NCBI GenBank assembly: GCA_022385755.1
Contig: MU278352.1
Span: 124,001-188,000 of the forward strand
Length of the DNA stretch: 64,000 bases
Direction: 5' to 3'
DNA from: Trametopsis cervina
Taxonomy: Eukaryota > Basidiomycota > Agaricomycetes > Polyporales > Irpicaceae
In this document: positions 47,142-58,659 of the stretch, in pieces
Numbering within the stretch: the stretch's first letter is position 1
How the letters are laid out: each line of letters opens with the position of its first letter
Notes under the pieces: model-generated
What the model was told of the DNA's origin: nothing
What the model saw: only the letters and a program-made list of their open reading frames with translations
Database searches by the model: none
Translations under genes and position numbers: made by a program

Positions 47142-48732
47142 ATGATGCACCAGACTCCCGTTATCCCTCCCCTCCCCTCCCCCGAAGGTGGCTCCGCTGC
47201 ATCCCCCTCCCCCAACCCGCCAGTCATCCCATCCTTCTCACCCCAAACCCCCGGCCAAACACCTGCCTGGATGCGCGGCGCCCAAACACAACCAGGATAC
47301 GGATCCGCGTTCCCTTACCACCAAACACCTTACCTCGCCGTCCCCACTCTACCCGGACAAGTCCCCGGCTCGTATTATCTAGCACCGACCCAACTCCCAC
47401 CGACCGGAACTCCAGGTGGCCAACAGATGGCGCCCGTAGGACCAAGCGGGTTTTCCGCAGACTGGACAGGATTCCCTATTACGACCACTGTGCCCCCACA
47501 GGGAACTCCATGGCAGGGCCCAGGTCAAGCGTTCCAAGGACAAGCGTTTCAAGGGCAAGCACCGCCCCAGCAGGCGCACCCAGGAACGGCATTTAGCATG
47601 TTCCAGCAACCTCTGCCCGCGATGGGCGGGTTCATGCCCCAAGGCTTTGTCATGCAGACACCGTTTGTCGGTGGTGGTGGAGGCGGCATGCAGCCCATGG
47701 GTGGTATGGGCGGTATGGGCGGAGGCGGTATGGCGTACGGATGGACCCCGGGTGCGTTTGGCGGGATGGCTGCCGCTCCGTCGTTTGCTGCCGCAGGTGC
47801 TGCTGTCGCTGCCGCCACCCCTGCTGGAGGGCATCACATGCTGCCGACGCGCGGAGTGTCTGAAGGCCTCGACAAGTTTGACAAATTCTCTGAAGAAAAT
47901 GCATGTACGTATTCCCGATTGCCTATTGCCTAGCCGGTTTCCTGATCGTACTCCAGACGGACCCGTGCTAGATCCGTTCTTCGTGAAGATTACGAAAGCG
48001 GTAGTCGAGCTCAACCCTCTTCTGACGCCGCCACCAGAAGACGGAAGCGACCGTCCGTATCTGAAGTGGAACATGCTCTTCCCGACTGCCCAGTGCCAGC
48101 GGTCCAGCGACCCAGGCCACCGTTCGTGGGCCGCCGGGCGATACGCCCCTGCGACATGGCCGCGCGTCAGCTCGCTCCGCATCATCTCGCGACACTTCCC
48201 CTGGGAAATCCAGGTCAAGGCTGAGGACACCACGGTCGGGGTTACTTGCCAGGACGTGATCGAGGGCATCCACGAGTTCATGTACGGGCGCGTGTCGTCT
48301 CAACAGCTCGACAGCGCGACGCAACACCACAAACGCATCGTCGGGCAGTCGTACTGGCACAACCGCTCGACGGCGCGCGACGTCCCCGGCGGCCGTCTGC
48401 ACAACACGTTGTTGCGATGCGACTGGCTCGGGCTGAATACCCGCTTCGGCGGGATCTCGCATGTGGAGGAGAGGGTGGTGAAGGAGATTGCGAGTGGCGC
48501 GAATCTTCCGTGCACGTTTGAGCTTAAGTGTTTGCAGCGGTATGCAATGACGGAGGAGGAGGTTCGGGAGCATGAAGCGCGGGATGCGGAGGCGGAGAGG
48601 GAGAGAGAGCGGGAGTTGAGGCATTCGAGGAGGGGATCTCGTGCGACCTCTAGAGCACCGTCGAGGCCGCCATCACGGGTTGCCAGGACTGCTTCGGTTC
48701 ATACCGTCTCCTCTGACACATCATCGTCATGA
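47142..48732 (+). CDS. DUF6699-like protein, copy 2, with long low-complexity N-terminus
   Basis: Two exons (47142-47904, 47957-48732) encode 512 aa. The first 240 residues are disordered: Pro/Gln-rich (YLAPTQLPPTGTPGGQQMAP), FQGQ repeats and a GGM repeat (MQPMGGMGGMGGGGMAYGW). The domain starts at YGPVLDPFFVKI and runs through VVELNPLLTPP, WNMLFPTAQCQR, ISRHFPWEIQVKAEDTTVGV and TCQDVIEGIHEFMYGRVSS. It ends with TLLRCDWLGLNTRFGGI and CTFELKCLQRYAM, which fits my memory of the basidiomycete family DUF6699. An Arg/Ser-rich tail closes the protein. The intron splits the Tyr codon of YGPVL (t|ac), as in copy 1. Function unknown. Confidence 0.85.
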
Positions 48733-49014
48733 GCTGGAAGTTCTTGAGTTGTGCGGTTCGGTTCTTCTCTCCAACCGCTACATCGCTGCCCTTATACAAT
48801 CTTCTTTCTATCTTTCTATATCGACCACTGTCCTTATATCTGTACTCATCTCATCTCAGTGACCCCTGTTTCTTTATATCCATACATGTACACTTCTATA
48901 CCATTACTTACCGACTGCTGCGTTCATGTATCAAGATACTTCGCTATGTTTTTCGTTCGTTCACATGTATCCGTTGCTGTCATCACTATGTTATTAGGAT
49001 TTAACCAGCGCAAA

Positions 49015-50709
49015 TTACCTCGACAGATACGCTACCAAAACAAACACCAGTGCGAGCACGACCGACCAAATAGCGAACGGTAGAAATAGAGACACAGGTC
49101 CCATATCCACGGCACGTCTCAGCGCATCCTCAATCCCACTCGCCATGGCCTCCATACCAAAGTACTCCCGAGCGCGCCGTTGTGCGCGTTCACCTAGAGC
49201 CTTGCGCTCCTCGTCGCTCAGATTCACCACGGTCATCAGTGTCTCCGCCCACACCTCAGCATCCGGTTCGCGCAGCCAGCCTGTTCTGCCTTCCTCGGCA
49301 TCGATAACGCTCTCTGTCGGACCACCGCTATTGCATGCAAGCACAGGTACGCCGCAAACCATCGCTTCGACCGGACCGATCCCGAAATGCTCGTTTGTGG
49401 GGGTGTACAGAAGAGCAAGGGTGGATGGGGCGGAGAGGAGCGCAGAGCGCTGGGGCGTCGTGAAGTTGAGGAGGAAGAGTATTTGGGGACTGTCTTCTGT
49501 TGTGTTAAAGGGAGGGATCTTGGTAGACGAGACGCTTGGCGTGATGATGTTGTACGTGAGGGAATGCGCCTTTGCGCGATCAATAAGATGCACGAAGGCC
49601 ATCATGTTATCTTCCAGACGAGGATCATATCCGCCTACACGAGCATTAGGTGTGTTATTTGGAGCGGTCATAAGACCTTACCTGCGAGCACCAGACGCAT
49701 GCTTCGGAGGGTCGAGTCCTGTGGCAGACGCTTCAGCAATGACGCAAATGCATCTATGGCCAATGCAGCATTCTTCTTCTTCTCAAACCGGTTGAGGGAA
49801 AGTAAAGTAGGCCGTTCACTACTCATTTTATCAGTTGAGAACGAGGATAGGCGTCGAAGCCACTCACGAGACCACTTGTACAATATCAGGGTCAGACGGG
49901 TCGACCGACGTCGCTGCGTACGCGGCAAGGTTGATGCCCGGGTATACTACAGTTGGCACAGCACCAATAGAGGGGAAATGTGCCTTGAAGACCCTTCCCG
50001 TGAACTTTGAGTTGGCGAGAATCACGTCAGACTGTCCTAATTCATAACATTACTGCGCGTATCAGGCCACAGGTATTGGAACACTCACGCGTTGTAATCT
50101 CCTCCAATTTGTCCATAGGATAACGGTATATACGCTTCAATAGCCCAGTACTCCTCCTAACCTGCCCCTCTACGTATGCACCGTCTGCTAGGAGCTTGTC
50201 CGGGAAATGGCAGTAGAACACAACGCGTGTCTTGCCGAGTGTTCGTAGCAGAGGGACACAAGTCGAGAGCTGGTCGACGAAGAACACGTCGTATTTCGGT
50301 GCAGCCAATCGGAGGACATGAGCGACGAGGTGTAGTTGGCGTGCATTGGCAAGTAGGATATGGAACTTGCCCTTGAACGAGCGAGGGAACGGTGGCTTCG
50401 GGGCATGGACGGAGAGGGTCCCTGGGCAACGTTCGCATCTTGCACAAGTTCTGTCACGAGGGTAGAGACGTACCGTCTCGTGTCTCTTCAAAACAGTGCG
50501 ATGGGTCGTGGTGAGACGTAAATATGTCTACAGTGTGCCCGAGCCCTTGCAGACCGAGTGCTGCATCAACGACCAAACGCTCAGCGCCGCCTACACGTAT
50601 GAGATGTCAGTGGGGAGAACTCATGGTTGAGGGTGCGTTACTCGCCTATGCCAAGGTCAGGATGTATGAATGCAATCCGAAGTTTCGACTTGGTAGTTGG
50701 CCCAGACAT
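49015..50709 (-). CDS. ALG2: Alpha-1,3/1,6-mannosyltransferase Alg2
   Basis: GT4 glycosyltransferase adding the second and third mannoses to the dolichol-linked oligosaccharide on the cytosolic ER face. ATG 50709 starts [20 protein letters not shown]. The first intron (exon end 50646) must start with GC (AG|GCGAGT) to restore [15 protein letters not shown]. Other motifs are [49 protein letters not shown] and the donor-site segment [18 protein letters not shown]. The C-terminus is a membrane anchor ([20 protein letters not shown]). About six introns are present. Length of about 470 aa fits. Confidence 0.94.
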
Positions 50710-51397
50710 GGGCGTAATGAGTGTGCGGGATAAGTTATGACAGACTCGGAGCGCTACAGCAGTTCGCGAGTGCATGTATCGCTTTGATCATGACCACCCA
50801 GCCAAACGCCTCAAGGGACTCAAGCCTACTGGTTCGAACTGTCTTCCAACGGTCGAGCATATGATGGGCAGTAAAGGAACTAAATGATAATAATTTTTAT
50901 CACAACGTAGTGAACGACTGCTGTAAGTTCAACTGAAGTCCATTATCCTTTGCCAGACACAAGTGGCCGAGGCGTACTATATGTGAAGGATCCTCCAGAA
51001 GCAAACCGCGAGTTAGGCCGTCGGAACACAGCACAGCCAGACGATGAGACGGTACCTATGCTTTTCTTGGGGGTCTGCACTGGGAGGTCGAGAGCTTGTG
51101 ATTGTTACGCTAGCTTGCCAGAATGTGTTCAGTTAACCAGAAGAGTATTCAAGCCATGTTGCAGAGTACTTCATTATGGTCGGGATGACAGTTGATCACA
51201 GGATGTGCCAATTCTCAAAGCAATCACAAACGCCTCCCACAAGGTCTCAATATTTACCAACTTCATTCACCCAATGAGCCCATGTAGAGACAAAGAAAAC
51301 TAGAAGGAGCTGCGACCTATACGTGTTCGTTAGTGAAGAAATGCACTGTGGTGAAACAATTGTCACCTACCAGTGTCACCGCCACGTTACTGTCCTG
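50710..51397. other. ALG2 upstream region
   Basis: This 688-nt gap contains the ALG2 promoter and the 3' flank of the phosphatase gene. An 81-aa plus-strand ORF at 50950-51195 has no supporting feature. Confidence 0.35.
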
Positions 51398-52125
51398 CTA
51401 GACAGGTACATCTATTTCGGTTGCGACGACCGCCAACGAGGTGACAGACTGTTCAACTGAAGCCTCATTTGTGCTGACCTTGATTTTCTGGCTCCTCGTC
51501 CGCTTGGCTATGGCCCCCTCCACTACGGTGCTCTTATTGAACCGAGACGCGTACGTCTCTAGTTGCAAGCGGAACCCGAGGTTAGGGCAGGCAATGGAGC
51601 GTTTTTGCATCACGAAATCAAGGGCCTCGTCCGGTGTCATTTGAGCCGTGGCTATGAGGTACGCGCATACGACGGTCGCAGACCTTGAAATGCCCATTAG
51701 GCAGTGTACCTGTTCATTCCCGAATGATACCATAAGCCTCTATGATTGATGATATCGATAGACGTAGGACTCACCAGCACTTTATTGTTCTCATCCTCCT
51801 CTAACGCTGATTTGATGAATTCGGTCGTTACCTCAAGGTACTGCAGTATATTACTCGAAGACGTGTCCTGCAGTTTTATGTGCAATCGTTTGAAGTTCGG
51901 TGGGAGCTCTTCTGGAGCGAAGTCTAACACTGACAACACATGCGTGATGCCCAAGGCCTGCAGCTCCTCTGGCTTGGAAGCTATGTAGTAGCTGGCCAGA
52001 TAAAGCCGTGGAACAATAAGCGAAGCTTGCCGTCCGTCCGCGCTGCGCCCAGCGATGAGGCCTGGGAGCAGTGCACGCATCGCTTTCACTCTCGCAGAAT
52101 CAACTGGTGGGCCGGAGTCGTTCAT
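51398..52125 (-). CDS. Dual-specificity protein phosphatase
   Basis: Two exons (51775-52125 and 51398-51709) encode 220 aa. The N-terminal part of the domain has SLIVPRLYLASYYIASKPEE and ITHVLSVLDFAPEELP. Splicing joins NNKVL to VHCLMGISRSATVVCAYLI, the signature HCxxGxxRS loop with catalytic Cys and Arg. The general-acid Asp is probably in IKLQDTSSSNIL. The tail is basic and then acidic (KRTRSQKIKVS). A MAPK-phosphatase-type or atypical DSP role is likely; no docking domain is seen. Confidence 0.88.
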
Positions 52126-52474
52126 TGTTTGAAACCGTAGCTAAGGCTGAGGATATCGTAAACAAGAGAGGGAAGCTGGTACTAAGTATGTCACTCACCT
52201 CTGTGCTGCTGGTAGTAGTTCAAGAACATCTGGATTCTGGGACTACACTTAAAGGGAAAGCTGTACATGGTAGCGTCTCACAACGTCCGCTTGCTAGATG
52301 CAGGCAGTGTTCTACGCCTATTGACGCCCGGCTGCGTACGGCGTTCATATCGTCGTCACACAGCAGCTCATAGTTGTTGTCATTTATAAAATAGCCCATT
52401 CGAGATTTCGGAGAAACAGGCGACGAGTATAAATTTAGGAAAACACTCATTGTAAGTTGCGAATATCGACTTGA
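52126..52474. other. Phosphatase promoter and deacetylase 3' flank
   Basis: A 349-nt gap. I see nothing else in it. Confidence 0.35.
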
Positions 52475-54051
52475 TTATTCCGAAAATCCCTTGGGCATGA
52501 CAGCTCCTGGCGGCGCAGGGCATCGTCCACGGAACTCGTTCGCCATCTCGATCATGGGTACCCACTGTACGTCTTCGTGAGTGTTGACCCATTCAATGAA
52601 CCTCTCCTATAAGGTGTGTAAGAAGCTAGATGCACAGCCCAGATCGCATGTGGTACGAACGAGCATCATAAGGACATGCGGCCTCCTGCGAAACAGGTAA
52701 GTACACCGATCTCACTCGTCCGGAATTGGAAACATACCCGCTGACATCAGGATGGATCGTTATTGGGAATATAAAGTTCTCCTCCTCGCTGAACGGAGAG
52801 ATCTGAGTTTGAAAGATCGTAATATTACCTTCCTTCATATCACTCACCGATAGAGGTATGTGAAAGTATCTTTCCAGAGATCTTCCACGTCCCGGGTGTT
52901 CACCTGAGTAAAGCGCTATTAAGGCCCCGAAAGAAATGCTAGAGTGTATGAATCTTACCCAACCATGGGAGTTTGGGCTCGATTTGATAAACCTATTACG
53001 CAGAATTATAAGATACGCAGAGTATGGCTGCAAACTATACCTACATCATAGGCGGCAGATCGTCAAGGTACCAGTTTCCGGGAATTTCCACCAAACCCGT
53101 TGCTTTTCCGCGTTGCAGGGGCTTCATCCACGTATGCGCCTGTGCCTTGTAGTCAATCTTTGTCCAAGTGTCTTCATCACGGAGATAGTAGGCTTGAGAG
53201 CTTTCGGAACATGATATCAGCCACGGCATGCATCAGTATATGGTGCCTTGCTGCACGTACTCGTGCGCCATGTTCGAGTGATCTACAAAGCATCGTAAGC
53301 TGACTATCAACATGTAGCTGCGTAATAATCTTACCATATTCGATTCCTTTATCAAGAAGAAGCACCGTACCCTCTTTGCTTGTCTCCCACCATGGTGCAA
53401 CGCTTCCCTTTGGTGGTATCCCATGGTTGAACTCTGTCAACAGTTTGTATGTGTGGTCAAGAATATCCTTCTGTTGTTCCAGTGTCATAGAGACGGGATT
53501 CTAGGGTTGACCGCAGTGAGAATTATAGAACTACTTTAAGGCAGCAATGGCAAGACGTACCTCATGAGAATAACCGTGTAGACCACTGAGAAAGTATGCT
53601 CTAGATAAGGATGTCGTACTGTTGTGATCCAGTATTCTCACGTACATTTCATGTCCTGCATCTCTGACCGCAGCCATCTCATCTGGGAAAGTCTCCAGGC
53701 TGTGGCCTGAATCACATAGCTATCAGCACCACCATATGGTCCCGCAATTTGCTAATCGTACCTGGGATAAACCACGTCGTCTTGATACCGTATTTCGTGA
53801 AGAGCTTTAGCAGGCGAGGAACTCCGACCTCTCCAGCGTACATTCCCTGATAATGCTATAGGGTTGCACCACGTCTGAGAAGGCATTATCTTACTCGTGA
53901 TATATCTCCTGGCGAGTCATCGCCACCGTACGAACCGAGCCTAATCCACAGTGTGTCAGATTGTAATGCCGTCCCACCCACAATAGTAAACGTACCATCC
54001 GGCAACAGCATCAACATCCACACCAAATCCTATCAGAACCTTTCGAGTCAT
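52475..54051 (-). CDS. Polysaccharide deacetylase (NodB/CE4-type) family protein
   Basis: Metal-dependent deacetylase fold; members act on chitin-like or related N-acyl substrates, and some fungal relatives act on small molecules. About eleven introns must be removed. The start [18 protein letters not shown] (ATG 54051) carries the conserved Asp pair. Further blocks are [20 protein letters not shown] and [11 protein letters not shown], and the metal-binding His pair lies in [11 protein letters not shown]. Then come [58 protein letters not shown] and [18 protein letters not shown]. The stop is TAA 52475-52477. No signal peptide is seen, so it may be cytosolic. Several very small exons make the gene hard to predict. 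Confidence 0.86.
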
Positions 54052-55238
54052 TTGGACGAGCGAGATAGCGGTGATAGCTGTAAGAGAGCACAACCTGCGC
54101 TGGTTCGTAGAGCAGCCGGTTTGTTTGAGACCAGCTTTAAGAGTACCTTGCACACCCACGGCTCTCCGTTATCTTAGTCTGCACCCACGAATCCGTCACA
54201 TATTTGGGCCTTATCACGGGAACCGCTCGGATTCCCAATGTAACGACCGTGAATTGCCTGTGACCGCGTATATGTATATGTACATGCCACTGTACAGTAC
54301 TTCTACAAGAGAAGATCGTTATAGCCAGCTTGACTTTGAGACGACACTGTGCGCAAGATTGCAACCTTACACAAGAGAATGTGCAGCGAACGGAGCGATG
54401 GAGTGTACTTGACTACTCGCCAGCCACCTCTTGACAGAATCCTCGAAGTTGTTTGTGCCACTCAATCCGTCCAGCAAGATCTTGTGCGGCCAATACATGA
54501 GTCATTCAAGTTTAAAGAGTTGAGCTGCTGCTGGAGTGGACGAGACATCTGGTAAGAGAGTAGGAAGGACTCAGCTTTGAGGCTTTGAGGCTCCGCGCCA
54601 TATTTACTCGGCATGACCTCGGCTGGTTTCGACGCGATCGACGCGATCGACACGAAGATATATGCACTTTGTATTCTCTGCTACAGACACGACGATGATC
54701 TCCTCGAACATTGCCACTACTGCAGGTACGTTACGCTGGGGTGACTCAGTCGTACTGTATAAGCAGCACAATCTCGATAAACAGGTTCCCGGGCCAGGTG
54801 CCGATCAACATTAAGTTAACAGTCTGTATTTCCTCTAAGCTCGTCGTGCTAGATACTCATACTGGTTCACATTTTAGAACGGATGATTGCTTTGCACATG
54901 AGGAGCGTTGCGCTCAACGATCCGACCTACTCGGTGTAGACGCACCAATACTACATGGGCTTATCTTTCATGCTAACCGCTCTACGAACTTCTGCATCTG
55001 GACACGCTGTCCCACATACGCAGGCTACTCAGCTTATCGGTACGTAAATCACCCTTGATTCTCACACGGAATTCAACATGACATCGCAGATGGAGTGCTC
55101 TCATGCTGGCGAAATGGCTGTATTGCGAATCTAGATTCCCGTGATCACTGAAATTATTACCGGGAGGAATTGAGTTCAGTATAAAAGCCCACACCCATCT
55201 GTATCTTGGCGTGCTCCTCGCTTCACGAAAGGCCCGCC
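54052..55238. promoter_or_regulatory. Divergent 1.2-kb region between deacetylase and permease
   Basis: Both flanking genes start here. The permease side has a TATA box (55180-55186). A short tandem of CGACGCGAT (about 2.5 copies) lies near 54630-54652. No gene in this stretch is convincing. Confidence 0.4.
55180..55186 (+). promoter_or_regulatory. TATA box of the permease gene
   Basis: TATAAAA 53 nt before the ATG at 55239, followed by a C/T-rich leader. Confidence 0.5.
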
Positions 55239-57432
55239 ATGTCCGATAGGAAAGAGGTAAGGCAGGGCTCTGTCGACAAGACGGCCTCCGCCGTTGTGGT
55301 GCGGGAGAGGAGTCGAAATAGTGACAATACCAGCATTATGACGGTGCGCCACGCCGACGATGCGCTACTTGCAGAATTAGGATACAAGTCCGAGTTTAGG
55401 AGAGAGTTTTCGGTCAGCTTTCTTTGCAATGTCTTTGAATCGCAAACTCAGGTTTTATTTTAGCTATTCGAAACAGTGGCCTTCGCATTTTCTATCATGG
55501 GTGTCGTAGCCTCAGTTTCTTCTACCTTTATCTTCCCGCTGTGGTCCGGTAAGCCGTCTCTACTGTGTCAGACTTCTCCTAATACCCTGTCAGGCGGCCA
55601 CGTAGGGATGGTGTGGGGTTGGTTTATACCTTGTCTGTTCGTGATGCCAATCGCAGCCTCCATGGCTGAGCTCGCGTCGGCTATGCCGTGGGTATCCCCC
55701 CAAACTATCTCTATCATTTGGGCGCATCGCTGACTGTCGGTATGACCCCCGCCCGAAGTACAAGCGCTGGTCTTTACTATTTCTCCGCCAAGCTAGCCCC
55801 GCCGAAGTACGCTGCATTAGCAAGCTGGATCACGGGCTGGGCGAATGTGACCGGTCAGGTCACTCTCGTATGCTCCATTGATTTTACCTGGTAGGTATGT
55901 TTTGATCATATATGAGTGGTAGCTCATCATCGGCTCTTTGACCAGCGCGCAAATGATTACAACGGCGTTGAATGTAGGATCGAACGGCGCTGTAGCCCTT
56001 GGCAATGCTCCTACGTTCGGCATTCTTCTCGCGATACTCTTCACACATGGTATCATATGCTCCGCTGCAACCGCAATTCTCGCCAGGATCAATATATTCT
56101 ATGTAATAGTTAATAGTAAGTCTCGGCTATCGCGGCAATAGCTATGATCTACGAGCTAATGTTCATTTGACGTCCTAACAGTTGGCGCCACGATCGCGGC
56201 CATAGTGTCTTTACTTGTCTGTTCACCACCAAACAGGGTATCCACCAAGGATGCATTCACAAAATTTGAGAACAACACGGGTTGGGCAAATAGTAAGCCG
56301 TCAAACTGAGCCGGAATGCAAGGCGCAAACTGATGCACTGATCCATAGATGGCTGGGCATTTTTGCTAGCTTTTACGGCTCCTATGTGGACTCTTACGGG
56401 CTGTAAGTACTTCATGCGGTCATGATCCACATCCATGCCGACATATTTATGCCATTTTCCAGATGACTCCGCGGCGCATATATCCGAGGAGACTGCTGGT
56501 GCCGCACGAGCTGCTCCCATAGCCATCTTGGTCTCAGTCGCCGCGACGGCCTCATTCGGATGGCTTTTTCTAATTGCTGCATCATTTGCCACAGTTTCTG
56601 TAGTGGACCTGCTCAATTCTGACCTTCCGCTCCCGATGGGCCAACTATTTTTGGATGTCCTTGGCCAGAAGGGCATGCTAGCGTTGTGGACATTTATCAT
56701 CATAACGCAGGTACGATGTCAACTCCATACCACACCGCGAGTCTCTCCTGATCCATTAGCACACACAGTACGTCACAGGTGCTGCGCAGGCGGTTGATGC
56801 TTCTCGAGTCGTCTTCGCCTTCGCAAGAGATAACGCTCTCCCGGGTTCGCGATGGTGGAAGAAACTCAATCGGCACACGCAAACCCCCGTGAACGCGGTC
56901 TGGCTGGTAGTAACCCTCGCTGGAGTGTGTGGCGTTCTCGGATTTTCAGCGACCGCTTTGTCGTCTCTGGCCGGGCAAGTTCTGACCTTTAAAATGCGAG
57001 AGGCATTCATTCTGACACTATTTCTGGTGACAGAGCATCCGTGATCGGACTGTATACATCGTACGCGACACCCATATTCCTGCGAATCACATCCGGAAGA
57101 AACAAGCTCGTGAAAGGGCCTTTTTCACTCGGGAAATGGTACTTGCCCATTGGTATTGTTGCGGTATCTTGGGTCGCGTTTATTATTGTTCTCCTGCTTT
57201 TCCCCGACGGGTCAAATCCCGCCGCCGATGATATGAGTGAGTGCACTCCACTGACGCATGAGCTTTCTGACATTTCATTGTAGATTATGCAGTGGTGCTT
57301 GTGATGTCGGTGTTCATTTTTGCATCGACCTCTTGGGTCATCTCTGCTCGTAAGTGGTTCAAGGGCCCTATAATCAATGTAGAGAGGGATATGGCAGAAA
57401 AGCCGGCCTTCTCTGAAGACAGTGTGATGTAA
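55239..57432 (+). CDS. APC-superfamily amino-acid/GABA-type permease
   Basis: Plasma-membrane or vacuolar transporter with about 12 membrane spans, closest in pattern to fungal GABA/choline/amino-acid permeases. The N-terminal tail is hydrophilic (to ELGYKSEFRREF). Membrane blocks include TVAFAFSIMGVVASVSSTF, HVGMVWGWFIPCLFVMPIAA, PTSAGLYYFSAKLAPPKYA, GYDSAAHISEETAGAARAAP and QTPVNAVWLVVTLAGVCGVL. The consensus loop HISEET is the family hallmark. About ten introns are needed. One, 56975-57033, begins GCAAGT and must be a GC-AG intron to give SSLAGASVIGLYTSYA. Stop TAA 57430-57432. Substrate not predictable. Confidence 0.9.
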
Positions 57433-57493
57433 ATATAGATATAGCTCATCTCGAGGCTTGCAATGTAAGCAAATTGCTGTGGCTCATTTTGTC

Positions 57494-57565
57494 TCCGATA
57501 TGGTGTAGTGGCTAACATTATCGCCTCTCACGCGATAGCCCGGGGTTCAATTCCCCGTGTCGGAA
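57494..57565 (+). tRNA. tRNA-Glu (CTC)
   Basis: A full cloverleaf can be drawn. The acceptor stem TCCGATA pairs with TGTCGGA (one T-G pair); the D arm is TGGTGTAGTGGCTAACA. The anticodon stem ATCGC/GCGAT encloses loop CTCTCAC with anticodon CTC at 57527-57529. The T arm CCCGGGGTTCAATTCCCC has the GGTTCAAT box B. There is no intron and no encoded CCA. It starts 61 nt after the permease stop. Confidence 0.95.
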
Positions 57566-57712
57566 TATTTTTCGTGGGATATCCAACTGCATCCATGCGG
57601 TGAACTGATGTGTAATAATCCACTGTATATACGATGTGCAACATTTGTGTGCTGGTTTGCGTCAACTAATCAATGCATCGTGCATCGTAGTAGCGCTTTC
57701 CCATCAACCGCC

Positions 57713-58659
57713 ATGTCGCCTCCAACCGACCTGAAGGAGGTCACCGAGTCTGAGATCAAGTGAGTGATAATGCATGGATGTTAGCATTAGCATTGAGAAT
57801 TGAGCAATCCGCTTTGACAGGGAGTGGCATTTCCGTGAGTGAAGTGGATTTCATTGCAGTTATCTTAAACCTATTACTCAAACTAAATATCCAGATATCT
57901 ACTTTCACCAGCGTAATTCGGGAGAACACCAAGCAGCTCTTGACCTTCGCGATGCGGTCTTGCGACTGCGACGAGACGGTGCCTTTATTGCCGTTCCACT
58001 ATTCCGTGTCAACACAGACCCTATTGGTCCGCATCCTGTTGGTATGTGGGTATCAGTTATCTCGTGAAATGGCTATTTAAAGACTGTGCTGGGGTTGCAG
58101 GATCTTATGAGATTTGGTGCCCCTCTGAATCTTTCGCCTCTGTGTTCTCGTACCTCTGCATGAATCGCGGGGATCTCAGGTACGAATAAATTCGTCGAGC
58201 ACGACAATGTAAGGGCTGACCATCCGGGAAGCATCCTTGTGCATCCTTTGACCAAAGAACAGGTGAGCCGATTGTATGTGATTACTTCTTGAGACTAATC
58301 TGTACCATTTTCAACCTTAGAGAAAGTAAGCTTAATTAACACCATGTGCCGATAAAGACCATCTTACCGATAGTCTATGAAGGGATCATGAGATACGGAA
58401 TGCATGGATAGGACCTTCGTTCCCCCTCGATCTCTCAACACTTCCGGTGAAGAGCGAAGCGGTACCATTCCAATATCCCAGCCTCAGTAAGTGGGTTTCC
58501 TCCATAGAATACACAGGGGGCTAACGGTGATGGGATGAAGAGCTCGGCTACTCTTCTACGGCTCCACCTCTTTCTCTTGAGGACAGGAAGAAGATTGGGG
58601 CGGGGGTTGAACGTATCTTGCAGGGTGAGAAGGAGGCTGCCAAGGCCCCTCGGGATTAA
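57713..58659 (+). CDS. DOPA 4,5-dioxygenase-like protein
   Basis: Family members cleave catechol rings (betalain-type extradiol dioxygenase of Amanita) or are uncharacterised. Eight exons: 57713-57759, 57821-57834 (14 nt), 57895-58041, 58101-58179, 58232-58262, 58321-58325 (5 nt), 58383-58486 and 58541-58659; 181 aa, all phases consistent. Key sequences are KEWHFHIYFHQ with probable metal-binding His residues, AALDLRDAVLRLRRDGAFIA, PIGPHPVGSYEIW and ILVHPLTKEQRKDHEIRNAW, then IGPSFPLDLSTLP. The 5-nt exon supplies RK in TKEQRKDHE and is required for frame. Confidence 0.9.

Noticed and set aside
48246..48624. Overlapping ORFs on both strands within the second DUF6699-like gene
   Set aside because: Shadow frames of a GC-rich coding exon.
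51398..58659. A catabolic cluster (deacetylase, permease, DOPA-dioxygenase-like gene)
   Set aside because: The three are neighbours, but the sequence shows no shared substrate, and a tRNA and divergent promoter lie between them. Adjacency alone is weak.
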